11,814 nt of DNA from Chloroflexota bacterium (GTDB taxonomy: Bacteria > Chloroflexota > Dehalococcoidia > Dehalococcoidales > RBG-16-60-22): positions 1 to 11,814 of the forward strand of contig JACZSH010000035.1 in the NCBI GenBank assembly GCA_022574315.1, given 5' to 3'. Numbering within the stretch: the stretch's first letter is position 1; the number at the start of each line of letters is the position of its first letter. Shown in pieces: positions 1 to 7,913 of this stretch. The position numbers and the translations under genes are program-made. Below the pieces are notes generated by a model that did no database searches, had not been told where the DNA came from, and was given only the letters and a program-made list of their open reading frames with translations.

Positions 1-1158
1 AGAATCGGCCTGGGCAGGGTAGGTACCGAGGTCACCCAGCTGGCGAAAGGGATGCACCTGGAAGTGGTCGCCTGCGACCCGATGGTATCGGAAGCGCGGG
101 CGGAGAGACTGGGCATCAGGCTGGTTGAATTAAAAAGGCTATTGCAGACGTCTGATTTTATCACCGTGCACGTGCCGCTGAATTCCAGCACCACCGGGAT
201 GATTGGCCGCAGTCAGTTCAAGATGCTCAAACCCACCGCCATGCTCATCAACTGCGCCCGCGGCGGCATCGTGGACGAAAAAGCGCTCCTCGACGCGCTC
301 AACCGGGGCTTGCTGGCCGGGGCGGCCCTTGACGTTTTCGAACAAGAGCCGGCCCAGGACAATGTCCTGCTGCAGAACGATAAAATAGTCGCTACCCCTC
401 ACCTGGCGGCGTCCACCGTTGAAGCTGAGATAAGCGCCAGCCGGGACATCGCCGAGCAGGTGGTGGCTGTCCTGAAAGGCGATTTGCCCAAATCTCCGGT
501 AAACTCGCCCATGATTTCCCGGGAAGCCATGCCGGTGGTCGGCCCCTATTTTGAGGTGGGAAAAATCATCGGCCGGGTCGTCGTGCAGTTGATATCGGGA
601 CACCCGAAAACGCTGACCATTAGTTATCACGGCGCTATTGCCAGAGAAGATACCGACCCCATCAAGGTAGCCGTGCTGAGCGGTCTCCTGGAGATGCTTA
701 CCGACGAGCGGGTTAACATAATAAATGCGGATATTATCGCCGCTAACCGGGGCTTGAACGTTACCGAGAAAAAGGACAGCGCCAGCGAAAACTACACCAG
801 CATGGTGTCCGTGGAGATGCAGACCACCTCGGGAAGCACGCTAGTGGCGGGGTCGTCGTTGCGGGGCCGGACTTACCTGACGCGGGTCGACGATTACTGG
901 TTGGACATCGAGCCGATAGACAGCTACATGATGTTCACCGAGCACAAGGACCGCCCCGGGATTATCGGCGCGGTGGGTACCATTATCGGCGACGCCGGGA
1001 TAAATATCAGCCAGATGCAGGTAAGCGTGGGCATAAAGCGTGGCGGTAAAGCGATGATAGCGCTCTGCCTGAGTGAGCCGCTTTCCCCCGAGTGCTACCG
1101 GCGGATACTGGCAATACCCGATATGTACCGGGCGCTCATTGTTAAGCTTAACGGTTAA
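1..1158 (+). CDS. serA: D-3-phosphoglycerate dehydrogenase, 3' part (5' end outside window)
   Basis: This enzyme oxidises 3-phosphoglycerate to 3-phosphohydroxypyruvate with NAD, the first step of serine synthesis, in the cytoplasm. The reading frame is open from base 1 and begins inside the Rossmann nucleotide-binding loop (GLGRVGTEV, bases 7-33), so the ATG at 52 is internal and the true start lies upstream. The three catalytic residues of the D-2-hydroxyacid dehydrogenase family are visible: Arg in NCARGG (259-261), Glu in DVFEQEP (346-348) and His in TPHLAAS (400-402). Next comes an intervening (ASB-type) domain, about 530-920, then a C-terminal ACT domain, about 925-1155 (starting YMMFTEHKDRPG), the usual serine-sensing module. 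This is the long ACT-containing form; about 385 codons are present of the ~525 expected. The next gene starts 176 bp downstream. Confidence 0.95.
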   Translation, partial: RIGLGRVGTEVTQLAKGMHLEVVACDPMVSEARAERLGIRLVELKRLLQTSDFITVHVPLNSSTTGMIGRSQFKMLKPTAMLINCARGGIVDEKALLDALNRGLLAGAALDVFEQEPAQDNVLLQNDKIVATPHLAASTVEAEISASRDIAEQVVAVLKGDLPKSPVNSPMISREAMPVVGPYFEVGKIIGRVVVQLISGHPKTLTISYHGAIAREDTDPIKVAVLSGLLEMLTDERVNIINADIIAANRGLNVTEKKDSASENYTSMVSVEMQTTSGSTLVAGSSLRGRTYLTRVDDYWLDIEPIDSYMMFTEHKDRPGIIGAVGTIIGDAGINISQMQVSVGIKRGGKAMIALCLSEPLSPECYRRILAIPDMYRALIVKLNG

Positions 1159-1204
1159 ATCGGGCGTCGGCGACTATTTTCCAGATGTAAGGTAAAATTA
1201 TTAG

Positions 1205-1246
1205 ATGAAAATGCTTGTTGCCGACCAGATTTCTAAAGCTGGATGA
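1205..1246 (+). pseudogene. 13-codon frame resembling a SerA N-terminus
   Basis: Directly after serA, an ATG at 1205 opens a 13-residue frame, MKMLVADQISKAG, closed by TGA. It matches the way phosphoglycerate dehydrogenases typically begin (M-K-x-L-V-x-D-x-I-S-x-x-G). Nothing SerA-like follows in any frame. It may be a relic of a tandem serA duplication, or chance. A weak promoter-like pair lies upstream (GCGACT at 1170-1175, 17 bp, TAAAAT at 1193-1198). The start of the real serA is outside the window, so the two cannot be compared. Confidence 0.3.
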
Positions 1247-1334
1247 GCCGCTCTCCGAAAAACAGCGGCACCCGATATTATCTCTTCCCGAGGTCTTTAC
1301 GGTGAAGCAGGTAAAACTATAGGAGGTCGTGAAA

Positions 1335-1772
1335 ATGAGCGTGAAAAAATGGTGGGTGATGGTCTTGCTGGCTATCCTTACTTTGTCTTTGGGCTTGATT
1401 GGTGGCTGTGTCAGCTATCAGGACACCAAGTCTGAAGAACCGGTAATCACCCTCGTTACTCCGGCGGTGGCTTATTCCCTGATAGAGGAAAACAAGGCTA
1501 ATCCCGATTTTATTATCCTGGACGTCCGGACACCGGAAGAATACGCCGATGGGTACATCGCCGAATCAATCCTGCTCGATTTCTACGCCGATGATTTTGA
1601 GGCTGAACTGGATAAGCTGGATAAAAACAAGACCTATCTCGTCTATTGCCGCAGCGGTAACCGCAGCGGTAAGTCGGTGAAAATGATGAAAGACCTTAAT
1701 TTCAGGGAAGTCTACGATGTAGACGGGGGAATCTTGCGTTGGGAAGCGGCAGGGTTCCCGATGGTCAGATAG
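1335..1772 (+). CDS. rhodanese-domain lipoprotein
   Basis: A small exported protein with one rhodanese (sulfurtransferase) domain, 145 residues from the ATG at 1335. The N-terminus is a lipoprotein signal: basic start (MSVKKWW), hydrophobic core, and a lipobox LIGGC with the lipidated Cys at residue 25, so the domain should be anchored outside the cytoplasmic membrane. The rhodanese fold shows LDVRTPEEY early and the active-site loop CRSGNRS, with the sulfur-carrying Cys at residue 105, followed by a typical ending (YDVDGGILRWEAAGFP). An intact loop suggests activity; the sulfur donor and acceptor are unknown. The start was chosen because AGGAGG (1321-1326) lies 8 bases before ATG 1335 but only 2 before the in-frame GTG at 1329. 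It stands alone between serA and the uracil-DNA glycosylase, which has its own promoter. Confidence 0.88.
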   Translation: MSVKKWWVMVLLAILTLSLGLIGGCVSYQDTKSEEPVITLVTPAVAYSLIEENKANPDFIILDVRTPEEYADGYIAESILLDFYADDFEAELDKLDKNKTYLVYCRSGNRSGKSVKMMKDLNFREVYDVDGGILRWEAAGFPMVR

Positions 1773-1839
1773 CCGAATCATTCTTTGATGGCAGGCATGG
1801 GCGTAGAGAAGTAAAGCCCCTCCCCGACCTCTTATAAAA

Positions 1840-1868
1840 TTGACTTGACATATCGGCAATGCTATCAT
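1840..1868 (+). promoter_or_regulatory. sigma-70-type promoter ahead of the uracil-DNA glycosylase gene
   Basis: TTGACT (1840-1845) and TATCAT (1863-1868) are separated by exactly 17 bp, each one mismatch or less from the -35 consensus TTGACA and close to the -10 consensus TATAAT. Transcription would start near 1875, leaving a leader of about 55 bases before the glycosylase ATG. It is placed to drive the glycosylase, RNase J and ftsK. A second TTGACA at 1845-1850 has no -10 at suitable spacing. Confidence 0.6.
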
Positions 1869-1880
1869 AACCAGAAGGAT

Positions 1881-1903
1881 ACCGGCCAGTATTTTTGACC
1901 GGT
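1881..1903 (+). promoter_or_regulatory. inverted repeat in the predicted leader of the glycosylase transcript
   Basis: ACCGGCCA and TGACCGGT can pair as an 8-bp stem with one mismatch around a 7-base AT-rich loop. It lies just downstream of the predicted transcription start and before the ATG at 1930. It is not followed by a T-run, so an intrinsic terminator is unlikely. It could be an operator or an RNA hairpin. The glycosylase start has no clear Shine-Dalgarno sequence. Confidence 0.3.
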
Positions 1904-1929
1904 TTCAAATAGTAATTACGTATGATGAT

Positions 1930-2532
1930 ATGTCAGCACTGAGTGATATTAATCAGGAAATTGCCCGTTGTCAGCTGTGTGCCATTGCCCGCACCCGTAC
2001 CCGGGCCGTTCCCGGCGAAGGTCCGGAAGACGCGGAGATAATGTTCGTCGGTGAGGCGCCGGGCTGGCATGAAGACCAGCAGGGACGCCCCTTCGTGGGG
2101 CCGGCGGGAAAGTACCTGGAACAGCTGCTGGCGCTGATCGGCTTGAAGCGGGAACAGGTATATATCGCCAATGTTATCAAGACCCGCCCTCCGGGAAACC
2201 GTGACCCGCTGCCCTCCGAGATAGCCAACTGCCGCCCCTGGCTGGAACGCCAGATTGAGATAATCCGTCCCCGGATGATAGTCACCCTGGGTCGTTACTC
2301 AATGGCAATGTTCTTTCCCGGCAAAACGATAAGTAAAATTCACGGTACGGCGCAAAAGCGTGATGGGGTGATTTACTTTGCCATGTACCACCCGGCGGCG
2401 GCTCTTCACCAGCAGAGTCTCCGTCCGGCAATCGAGACGGATATGCGCCAGATTCCCGCGCTGCTGGCCGAAGTCAAGACCATGGCAGAGACTGAGGCGC
2501 CCGTGCAGCAGCTGAGTATGTTCGAGGATTAA
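1930..2532 (+). CDS. family-4-type uracil-DNA glycosylase, one cluster cysteine replaced
   Basis: Removes uracil from DNA to start base-excision repair. At 200 residues it has the usual family length. Visible motifs are GEAPG followed by GRPFVGPAGK (uracil pocket region), NRDPLP, and the C-terminal YHPAAALH loop with the conserved His. Family 4 enzymes bind a [4Fe-4S] cluster through four cysteines. Here Cys14, Cys17 and Cys101 are present, but the third position, normally Cys in a KCRPP motif, is Thr85 (KTRPPGNRD, codon ACC at 2182-2184). The cluster may use another ligand or be altered. The last residues, QLSMF (194-198), resemble a sliding-clamp-binding pentapeptide. The stop codon lies 4 bp before RNase J, implying co-transcription. 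Other members of the wider UDG superfamily are possible, but the motif order fits family 4 best. Confidence 0.9.
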   Translation: MSALSDINQEIARCQLCAIARTRTRAVPGEGPEDAEIMFVGEAPGWHEDQQGRPFVGPAGKYLEQLLALIGLKREQVYIANVIKTRPPGNRDPLPSEIANCRPWLERQIEIIRPRMIVTLGRYSMAMFFPGKTISKIHGTAQKRDGVIYFAMYHPAAALHQQSLRPAIETDMRQIPALLAEVKTMAETEAPVQQLSMFED

Positions 2533-2536
2533 AGAT

Positions 2537-4195
2537 ATGATCAGGGGCAAGTTAAGGGTAATCGCGCTCGGCGGATTGAGCGAAATCGGTAAAAACATGG
2601 TTGCCATGGAATATGAGAATGACATGATCGTCATTGACGCCGGGCTGATGTTTCCTCAAGAAGAGATGCTGGGTATTGACCTGGTGATACCGGATATCAC
2701 TTACCTGCTGGAGAATAGAAAAAAAATCAGGGGTATTGTTATTACCCACGGCCACGAAGACCATATCGGCGCGTTGCCCTACGTGCTGCCCCAGCTGAAT
2801 GTACCGGTCTATTCCACCCGGCTTACCCGGGGACTTATCCAGGTCAAGCTGAAAGAGCGTAAGTTATCAAAAGAGGCCGACCTTAGGGAAGTAGCTACCG
2901 GGGATGAGTTTACCCTGGGAAAATTTAAAATAGAATTCTTCCCGGTCTGTCACAGTATTCCGGACGCGGCGGGGCTAATTATTCATACCCCGGTCGGCAT
3001 CGTGGTTCACAGCGGCGATTTCAAGCTCGACTACACACCGGTCAGCGGCAAACCGACTGACCTTTCCCGGCTTGCCCAGCTGGGAGCGCAGGGGGTCCTG
3101 CTGCTTCTCTCCGATTCTACCTATGCGGAGCTGCCCGGCTACACCATATCCGAAAAAGTGGTCGGCGAGACACTGGACCATATCATCGCCGATGCGCCGG
3201 GGAGGGTGATTGTGACCACATTTTCCTCGCTTATCTCCCGCATCCAGCAGGTCATCGACGCCGCCGTCAAGTACCAGAGGCGAGTCTTTATTGTTGGCCG
3301 CAGTATGAGCAATACGGTACGTATGGCGATGGAACTGGGCTACCTCCGGGTACCTGACGATGTCATGGGTCGAATTGAAGAAGTCCGTGGTATGCCCCCT
3401 AACAAGGTTGTTTTGATTACTACTGGCAGCCAGGGAGAACCGACCTCGGCGCTGGTCCGCATGGCGAATCGTGACCACCGTCAGGTCCATATCCAGCGCG
3501 GGGACACCATTATTCTTTCGGCAACCCCGATTCCGGGCAATGAGGCGGTGGTCAACCGGACGGTGGATAAGCTGTTCAAGCAGGGCGCCCAGGTGGTCTA
3601 CAGTAAGCTGGCGCAGGTGCATGTCCACGGGCACGGCAGCCAGGAAGAGCTGAAACTGCTCCTTAACCTGGTCAAACCCAGGTATTTCATGCCCTTCCAC
3701 GGTGAATACCGTCACCTTAGCCTGCACGGCAAGCTGGCACAGTCAGTGGGTGTTCCCAAAGAAAATATCTTTGTTCTGGAAGACGGTGATATCCTCGAAG
3801 TTAGCCCGCAGTCGGCCAAAGTGAGTGGTAAAGTCAGTGTGGGCAACGTATACGTTGATGGTTTGAACGTGGGAGATATCGATGACGTGGTGCTTCGTAA
3901 TCGGAGGATGCTGTCCAAGGATGGCATCGTGGTGGCGATTATTGCCATTAACCGGCAGACGGGCAAGATAGTGGGGCGACCCGACATCGTCACCCGTGGC
4001 TTTGTCGATACCCGGAAGTTCAAAGACATGATTGAGGAGAGCCGTGATTTACTGGCCAAAACCCTTGACCATACCAGTGCCGGTAATGCCGAGTGGAGTT
4101 TTATCAATAATAAGGTGAGGGACGCCCTGGACAAATTTTATTACGAACGTACCAAGCGCCGTCCCATGATTCTTCCTTTCATGATAAAAGTATAG
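2537..4195 (+). CDS. rnj: ribonuclease J
   Basis: A metallo-beta-lactamase/beta-CASP nuclease with both endonuclease and 5'-3' exonuclease activity, acting in mRNA decay and rRNA maturation. The 552-residue length is normal for RNase J. The zinc-binding motif HGHEDH occupies residues 71-76, with further metal-ligand candidates His139 (PVCHSIPD), Asp161 (HSGDFKLD) and His388 (MPFHGEYRH). The beta-CASP part runs about 200-360 and includes VGRSMSNT, the TTGSQGEP loop and SATPIPGNE; HVHGHGSQEE (362-371) follows. The C-terminal domain (about 430-552) is complete and ends RPMILPFMIKV. The start follows the glycosylase stop by 4 bp, with GAGG at 2524-2527 as a likely ribosome site, so translation is probably coupled. 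Only one copy is in the window, so J1 and J2 cannot be told apart. Confidence 0.95.
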   Translation: MIRGKLRVIALGGLSEIGKNMVAMEYENDMIVIDAGLMFPQEEMLGIDLVIPDITYLLENRKKIRGIVITHGHEDHIGALPYVLPQLNVPVYSTRLTRGLIQVKLKERKLSKEADLREVATGDEFTLGKFKIEFFPVCHSIPDAAGLIIHTPVGIVVHSGDFKLDYTPVSGKPTDLSRLAQLGAQGVLLLLSDSTYAELPGYTISEKVVGETLDHIIADAPGRVIVTTFSSLISRIQQVIDAAVKYQRRVFIVGRSMSNTVRMAMELGYLRVPDDVMGRIEEVRGMPPNKVVLITTGSQGEPTSALVRMANRDHRQVHIQRGDTIILSATPIPGNEAVVNRTVDKLFKQGAQVVYSKLAQVHVHGHGSQEELKLLLNLVKPRYFMPFHGEYRHLSLHGKLAQSVGVPKENIFVLEDGDILEVSPQSAKVSGKVSVGNVYVDGLNVGDIDDVVLRNRRMLSKDGIVVAIIAINRQTGKIVGRPDIVTRGFVDTRKFKDMIEESRDLLAKTLDHTSAGNAEWSFINNKVRDALDKFYYERTKRRPMILPFMIKV

Positions 4196-4227
4196 TCGGG
4201 AGTATTTCTTATAGCGACACAGGTCTG

Positions 4228-6501
4228 ATGGCGAGAAAGAAGGCGAATTATAACGAGGGATACGGGGGGAGAGGCCACCAGAAGTCAGGTGGGCCGTTTC
4301 ACTTTCTAAAACGGCGCTGGGTGTGGCGGTTCATCCTGTTCGTCGTTGTTGTCGCCGTGCTTTTCTGGCTGCGGTCGGCTATCGTCAATGCCATGAGCGC
4401 CACCTTTGGTTTCTTTGGTTGGGGTTTACTTTTTATCGCCGCCGTCGTCATCACCGTATTTATCCAGGCCCGGCGGCGGAAACTCCTCTCCTTCATCACT
4501 CGCGGAAATCGCTGGCTGGGGGGTATCGCTTTCGCTCTGGCTGCCTGGGGAGTACTGGCTATCTTTGAAGGGGGTGGTGCTTTCGGCTGGAGTATTATTG
4601 GCGGTCGCTCGGCCGCTTATGAAATACATTTTCTGTTTATTCTGGGGCTGGTTCTTATCGGGGTCGTTTTTATGGTCCCCGGGGCTTGTTTCCGGTTGGT
4701 GACTGGTTTTGCTTCCTGGGTGGGTGCCCAGTTCCGCCGGCGGCCGGTGCCAAAATACCTGGAACGGCAGCTGAGGCAGGAGCAGGCGGAAACGCCTGGT
4801 TATACCCCGCTGGCCAGGCCATCGGTGGAGGAGAAGCCGGCTTTGATGCCGGAGATGGAAAGACCTACCCTGTCGCCGGAAAAAGTGATTCCCAAATCGC
4901 CACTGATGACGCCGGACAAGGAACCGGCTAAGCCCAGGCCGACGACGGCTCCGGTGCCGCAAGACCTGAGGCAGGTGGCTGAGGAAGTCTGGAAAAAGTA
5001 CGGGCAGTCCCCGGATTTGGTCACCGTTGACGGCTGGCGTTTACCGCCCATCGATATCCTGGACATGATTCCGGAAGTCGAGTTCGGCGAGGCGGATAAC
5101 ATACAGCGGGCCAAGATTATCGAGGATGCCCTGGGGAGCTACGGCGTGGAAGCCAAGGTGGTGCAGATAAACGCCGGACCTACCGTTACCCAGTTCGGCG
5201 TGGAGCCGGGCTGGGACCGGAAGCATAAAGAGAGAAGGGAAAAGGATAGAAACGGAGACGTCACGATAACGCGGGAAGAGGTCTCCAAGACACGGGTGAA
5301 AGTGGAACGGATTACCTCCCTGGCCAACGACCTGGCCCTGGCCCTGGCGGCGCCGAGCATTCGAATCGAGGCGCCGGTGCCGGGTAAATCCATCGTCGGT
5401 ATCGAGGTGCCCAATACCAGCGCCACCTCGGTCAGCTTGCGCGGCGTTATCGAGACCAGCGCTTTCCAGAAGCTCGAAGCCCGGTCACACTTAGCCCTGG
5501 CAATGGGTAAGGGGGCTGGTGGGGAGTCGGTGGCCGGAGACCTGTCCAAGATGCCTCACCTGCTTATCGCCGGGGCTACCGGCAGCGGTAAAACGGTCTG
5601 CCTGAATACCATTATCAGCTGCCTGCTGCTCTATAACACGCCTTTTGACGTCCGCTTTATTATGATTGACCCCAAGCGGGTCGAGCTTACCCCCTATAAC
5701 AGCATTCCCCACCTGGCGACCCCGGTTATCGTCGATACCACCAAGGCGTTGAGCGCGCTGCGCTGGCTCAGCACCGAGATGGACCAGCGTTACCAGAAGC
5801 TGGCCACCGCCGGGGCGCGCAACATCGAGGGATATAACAAGAACCGCTCCGGGGCGGAAAAGATGCCCTACATGGTGCTGATTATCGACGAGCTGGCCGA
5901 CCTGATGATGGCCGGCTTTGACGAGGTGGAGCATATCCTGTGCCGGCTTGCCCAGCTTGCCCGGGCGATCGGCATTCACCTCATCGTCGCCACGCAGCGC
6001 CCGTCGGTGGACGTGGTTACCGGCCTGATTAAAGCCAATTTCCCCACCCGCATCAGCTTTGCGGTGACCTCCCAGGTGGACTCGCGCACCATCCTGGACG
6101 GCGGCGGCGCCGAGAAACTGCTGGGCAGGGGTGATATGCTCTACATGCCCACCGAAGCCGCCAAGCCGAAACGAATCCAGGGCTGCTTTATCTCCGACGC
6201 CGAGGTGGAGAGGCTGGTCTATTTCTGGAACGGCCAGCGGCGGGAAGAAGCCTCCGGGCTCAAGATTGAGGAGATTGTGAAATCGGCACCGGCGGCCAAA
6301 GACGGCCACCCGCCCGACCCGCTGCTGGAGTCGGCGCAGGAACTGGCCGAACAACACGAGCACATCTCCACCTCTTTCCTGCAGCGGCGACTGCACATCG
6401 GCTACCCCCGCGCTGCCCGCCTCATGGAACAGCTGGAGGAGGAGATGGGCAGCCAGGGTATAGAGGTGGACGATGAGGGAGAGGGAGGGGAGGAGGTTTA
6501 G
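4228..6501 (+). CDS. ftsK: FtsK/SpoIIIE-type DNA translocase
   Basis: A membrane-anchored hexameric ATPase that pumps chromosomal DNA through the closing septum. It has 757 residues. The N-terminus has four hydrophobic segments (about 31-48, 62-80, 97-113, 133-155), then a proline-rich linker (about 180-245), shorter than in enterobacterial FtsK. The motor carries Walker A GATGSGKT (449-456) and Walker B LIIDE with Asp554 and Glu555, plus the family signatures MIDPKRVEL and ATQRPSVDVVTG. The C-terminal gamma winged helix, which reads polar guide sequences in known family members, is visible as SFLQRRLHIGYPRAARLMEQ. The protein ends in an acidic Gly/Glu tail. The start is 32 bp after RNase J with a weak ribosome site. 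Base use is strongly GC-rich (43 of 60 in 5761-5820), unlike the next gene. Confidence 0.95.
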   Translation: MARKKANYNEGYGGRGHQKSGGPFHFLKRRWVWRFILFVVVVAVLFWLRSAIVNAMSATFGFFGWGLLFIAAVVITVFIQARRRKLLSFITRGNRWLGGIAFALAAWGVLAIFEGGGAFGWSIIGGRSAAYEIHFLFILGLVLIGVVFMVPGACFRLVTGFASWVGAQFRRRPVPKYLERQLRQEQAETPGYTPLARPSVEEKPALMPEMERPTLSPEKVIPKSPLMTPDKEPAKPRPTTAPVPQDLRQVAEEVWKKYGQSPDLVTVDGWRLPPIDILDMIPEVEFGEADNIQRAKIIEDALGSYGVEAKVVQINAGPTVTQFGVEPGWDRKHKERREKDRNGDVTITREEVSKTRVKVERITSLANDLALALAAPSIRIEAPVPGKSIVGIEVPNTSATSVSLRGVIETSAFQKLEARSHLALAMGKGAGGESVAGDLSKMPHLLIAGATGSGKTVCLNTIISCLLLYNTPFDVRFIMIDPKRVELTPYNSIPHLATPVIVDTTKALSALRWLSTEMDQRYQKLATAGARNIEGYNKNRSGAEKMPYMVLIIDELADLMMAGFDEVEHILCRLAQLARAIGIHLIVATQRPSVDVVTGLIKANFPTRISFAVTSQVDSRTILDGGGAEKLLGRGDMLYMPTEAAKPKRIQGCFISDAEVERLVYFWNGQRREEASGLKIEEIVKSAPAAKDGHPPDPLLESAQELAEQHEHISTSFLQRRLHIGYPRAARLMEQLEEEMGSQGIEVDDEGEGGEEV

Positions 6502-6548
6502 TGTGGTGAGCAAATCAAAGATATAACAGAGTGGCAGAGGTGGATGAA

Positions 6549-7913
6549 GTGCCAAAAAAGATGAAAACTAAGAAAGCTGTAACTAATCCTAAAGGAATAA
6601 TAGAGAGTTTTTTCAACAATTTGGAAAGCATAAGGGTATTTGTTGGTAATGTAGAGCCTGTAGCAAGTGCTTTTGATATAGAAACCTCAAAGAAGATGGA
6701 CGCAATTAAAAGTGAAATAAAAGAGATAATTAGTTCTGGTAAAACAAGTAATAAAATAGAAATCCCTAAAGAAGCACTTGAACAAGCAGTTGAAGGTCTT
6801 GTAGTTATACTAAGGGACTTTAGGAAGTTGCCAAGGATAACTATAGGTCAATTAGAATTATTATACAAGAGTTCGTTCGTAATGCTGATAAGTTTTTTTG
6901 ATTATCTTCTATATGACATCATTCATTGTTACTATAAGCTATTTCCAGAAAGTCTGTCTGAGGAATTGTCCATAAATTTAATTGAGTTGAAACTTTGTGC
7001 TGACTGTGATGAAGCGATAGATGTTATTTTGGACAGAAAAGTAGACTCAATACTACGCGATAGTCTAAAAGAGCAGAAGTTATTTTTTAAAAAAATAGAA
7101 ATTGACTTAAAAGAAAGGATTATTAATTGGGATATTATTAGTGAAGCAATTGAGTGTAGAAATATAGTCGTTCATAACAACAGCATAGTTAATAAGAGAT
7201 ACTTGAGAAATGTTGATTTATTAGTGATTCCTGAAAAGGGGAAGGCAATTAAAGAGGGAGAAAAACTTGGTATAACTACTGAATATTTTAAAAGAGCATA
7301 TGACGAAATACTGATAGCTGGAGTAGTCATAATACAAAGCTGCTGGCGCAAATGGATGAAAGATGACCTAGAGAACGCAGATACGAGTTTAATCAATTCC
7401 ATTCTTGAGCTGCTTTTGAGAGAGGAATGGAGTGTGGCAGAAAAGATTGGATTATTCTCTAAGGATATTAAAGTTTCAAATGCGGCAAGTCGTTACGTAT
7501 TAAATATTAACTATTGTCAGTCGCTAAAGTGGCAAGGAAAAAAAGCTGAACTAAATAAGGAGTTGGATAGATTCGATGAATCTAATTTGAGTCCGAGGTT
7601 CAGAGTCGCGATGTCAGCATTGAAAAGCGATAAAGACGCTTTCTATAAACATATAGAAAAAGCGATTGCTATAGAAGAGCTGGCGGAAGAGGATTTTCGT
7701 CATTGGCCTTTGTTCAGAGAATTAAGACAAGATGATGAATACGCAGGAAGGGTAAAGAAAGCGTTTAGTAAGAAAAGTAAAGTGGTCAAGAAAGCCTCAC
7801 TTCCTCCCCCTCAGCCTCTTCTCTTCCTGTACCCGGCTTGGGAGATTCAGCTGATTCGGGGTTCTGAGGTGTCGCTTCGCTGGAGGACCGGTCTGGGTTA
7901 TCTGGCAAGATAA
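6549..7913 (+). CDS. HEPN-like (R-x4-H) protein with helical C-terminal region, AT-rich, probably acquired
   Basis: I do not recognise a named family. The predicted 454-residue protein is helical. Residues about 75-220 contain a long hydrophobic helix (FFDYLLYDIIHCYY) and then CRNIVVHNNSIVNKRYL, where Arg204 and His209 give the R-x4-H motif of HEPN RNases; Asn after the Arg is also typical. Residues about 270-415 look like TPR-type helical repeats (RFRVAMSALKSD, HWPLFRELRQDDEY). HEPN proteins act in toxin-antitoxin, abortive-infection and CRISPR systems, so RNA cleavage in defence is a reasonable inference, not shown. The gene is AT-rich (19 G/C of 60 in 7141-7200) between GC-rich neighbours. 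No nucleotidyltransferase antitoxin adjoins it. GTG 6549 was chosen for GAGGTGG at 6537-6543; GTG 6531 and ATG 6561 are alternatives. Residues 417-454 are GC-rich, proline-rich and do not resemble the rest. Confidence 0.7.
   Translation: MPKKMKTKKAVTNPKGIIESFFNNLESIRVFVGNVEPVASAFDIETSKKMDAIKSEIKEIISSGKTSNKIEIPKEALEQAVEGLVVILRDFRKLPRITIGQLELLYKSSFVMLISFFDYLLYDIIHCYYKLFPESLSEELSINLIELKLCADCDEAIDVILDRKVDSILRDSLKEQKLFFKKIEIDLKERIINWDIISEAIECRNIVVHNNSIVNKRYLRNVDLLVIPEKGKAIKEGEKLGITTEYFKRAYDEILIAGVVIIQSCWRKWMKDDLENADTSLINSILELLLREEWSVAEKIGLFSKDIKVSNAASRYVLNINYCQSLKWQGKKAELNKELDRFDESNLSPRFRVAMSALKSDKDAFYKHIEKAIAIEELAEEDFRHWPLFRELRQDDEYAGRVKKAFSKKSKVVKKASLPPPQPLLFLYPAWEIQLIRGSEVSLRWRTGLGYLAR

Noticed and set aside
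52..54. ATG at 52 as the start of serA
   Set aside because: The frame is open upstream and encodes the dinucleotide-binding GLGRVG loop, which must belong to the protein.
1329..1331. GTG at 1329 as the start of the rhodanese lipoprotein
   Set aside because: It lies only 2 bases after AGGAGG; the ATG at 1335 has normal spacing.
2975..3727. 250-codon minus-strand open frame inside the RNase J gene
   Set aside because: Antisense shadow; RNase J is intact with all motifs on the + strand.
5491..6555. Long minus-strand open frame across the ftsK 3' half
   Set aside because: It is the antisense shadow of a GC-rich gene with clear Walker motifs; its own translation shows no recognisable domain.
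6502..7913. HEPN/MNT two-gene toxin-antitoxin system
   Set aside because: No nucleotidyltransferase (MNT) gene is found beside the HEPN-like gene on either side.
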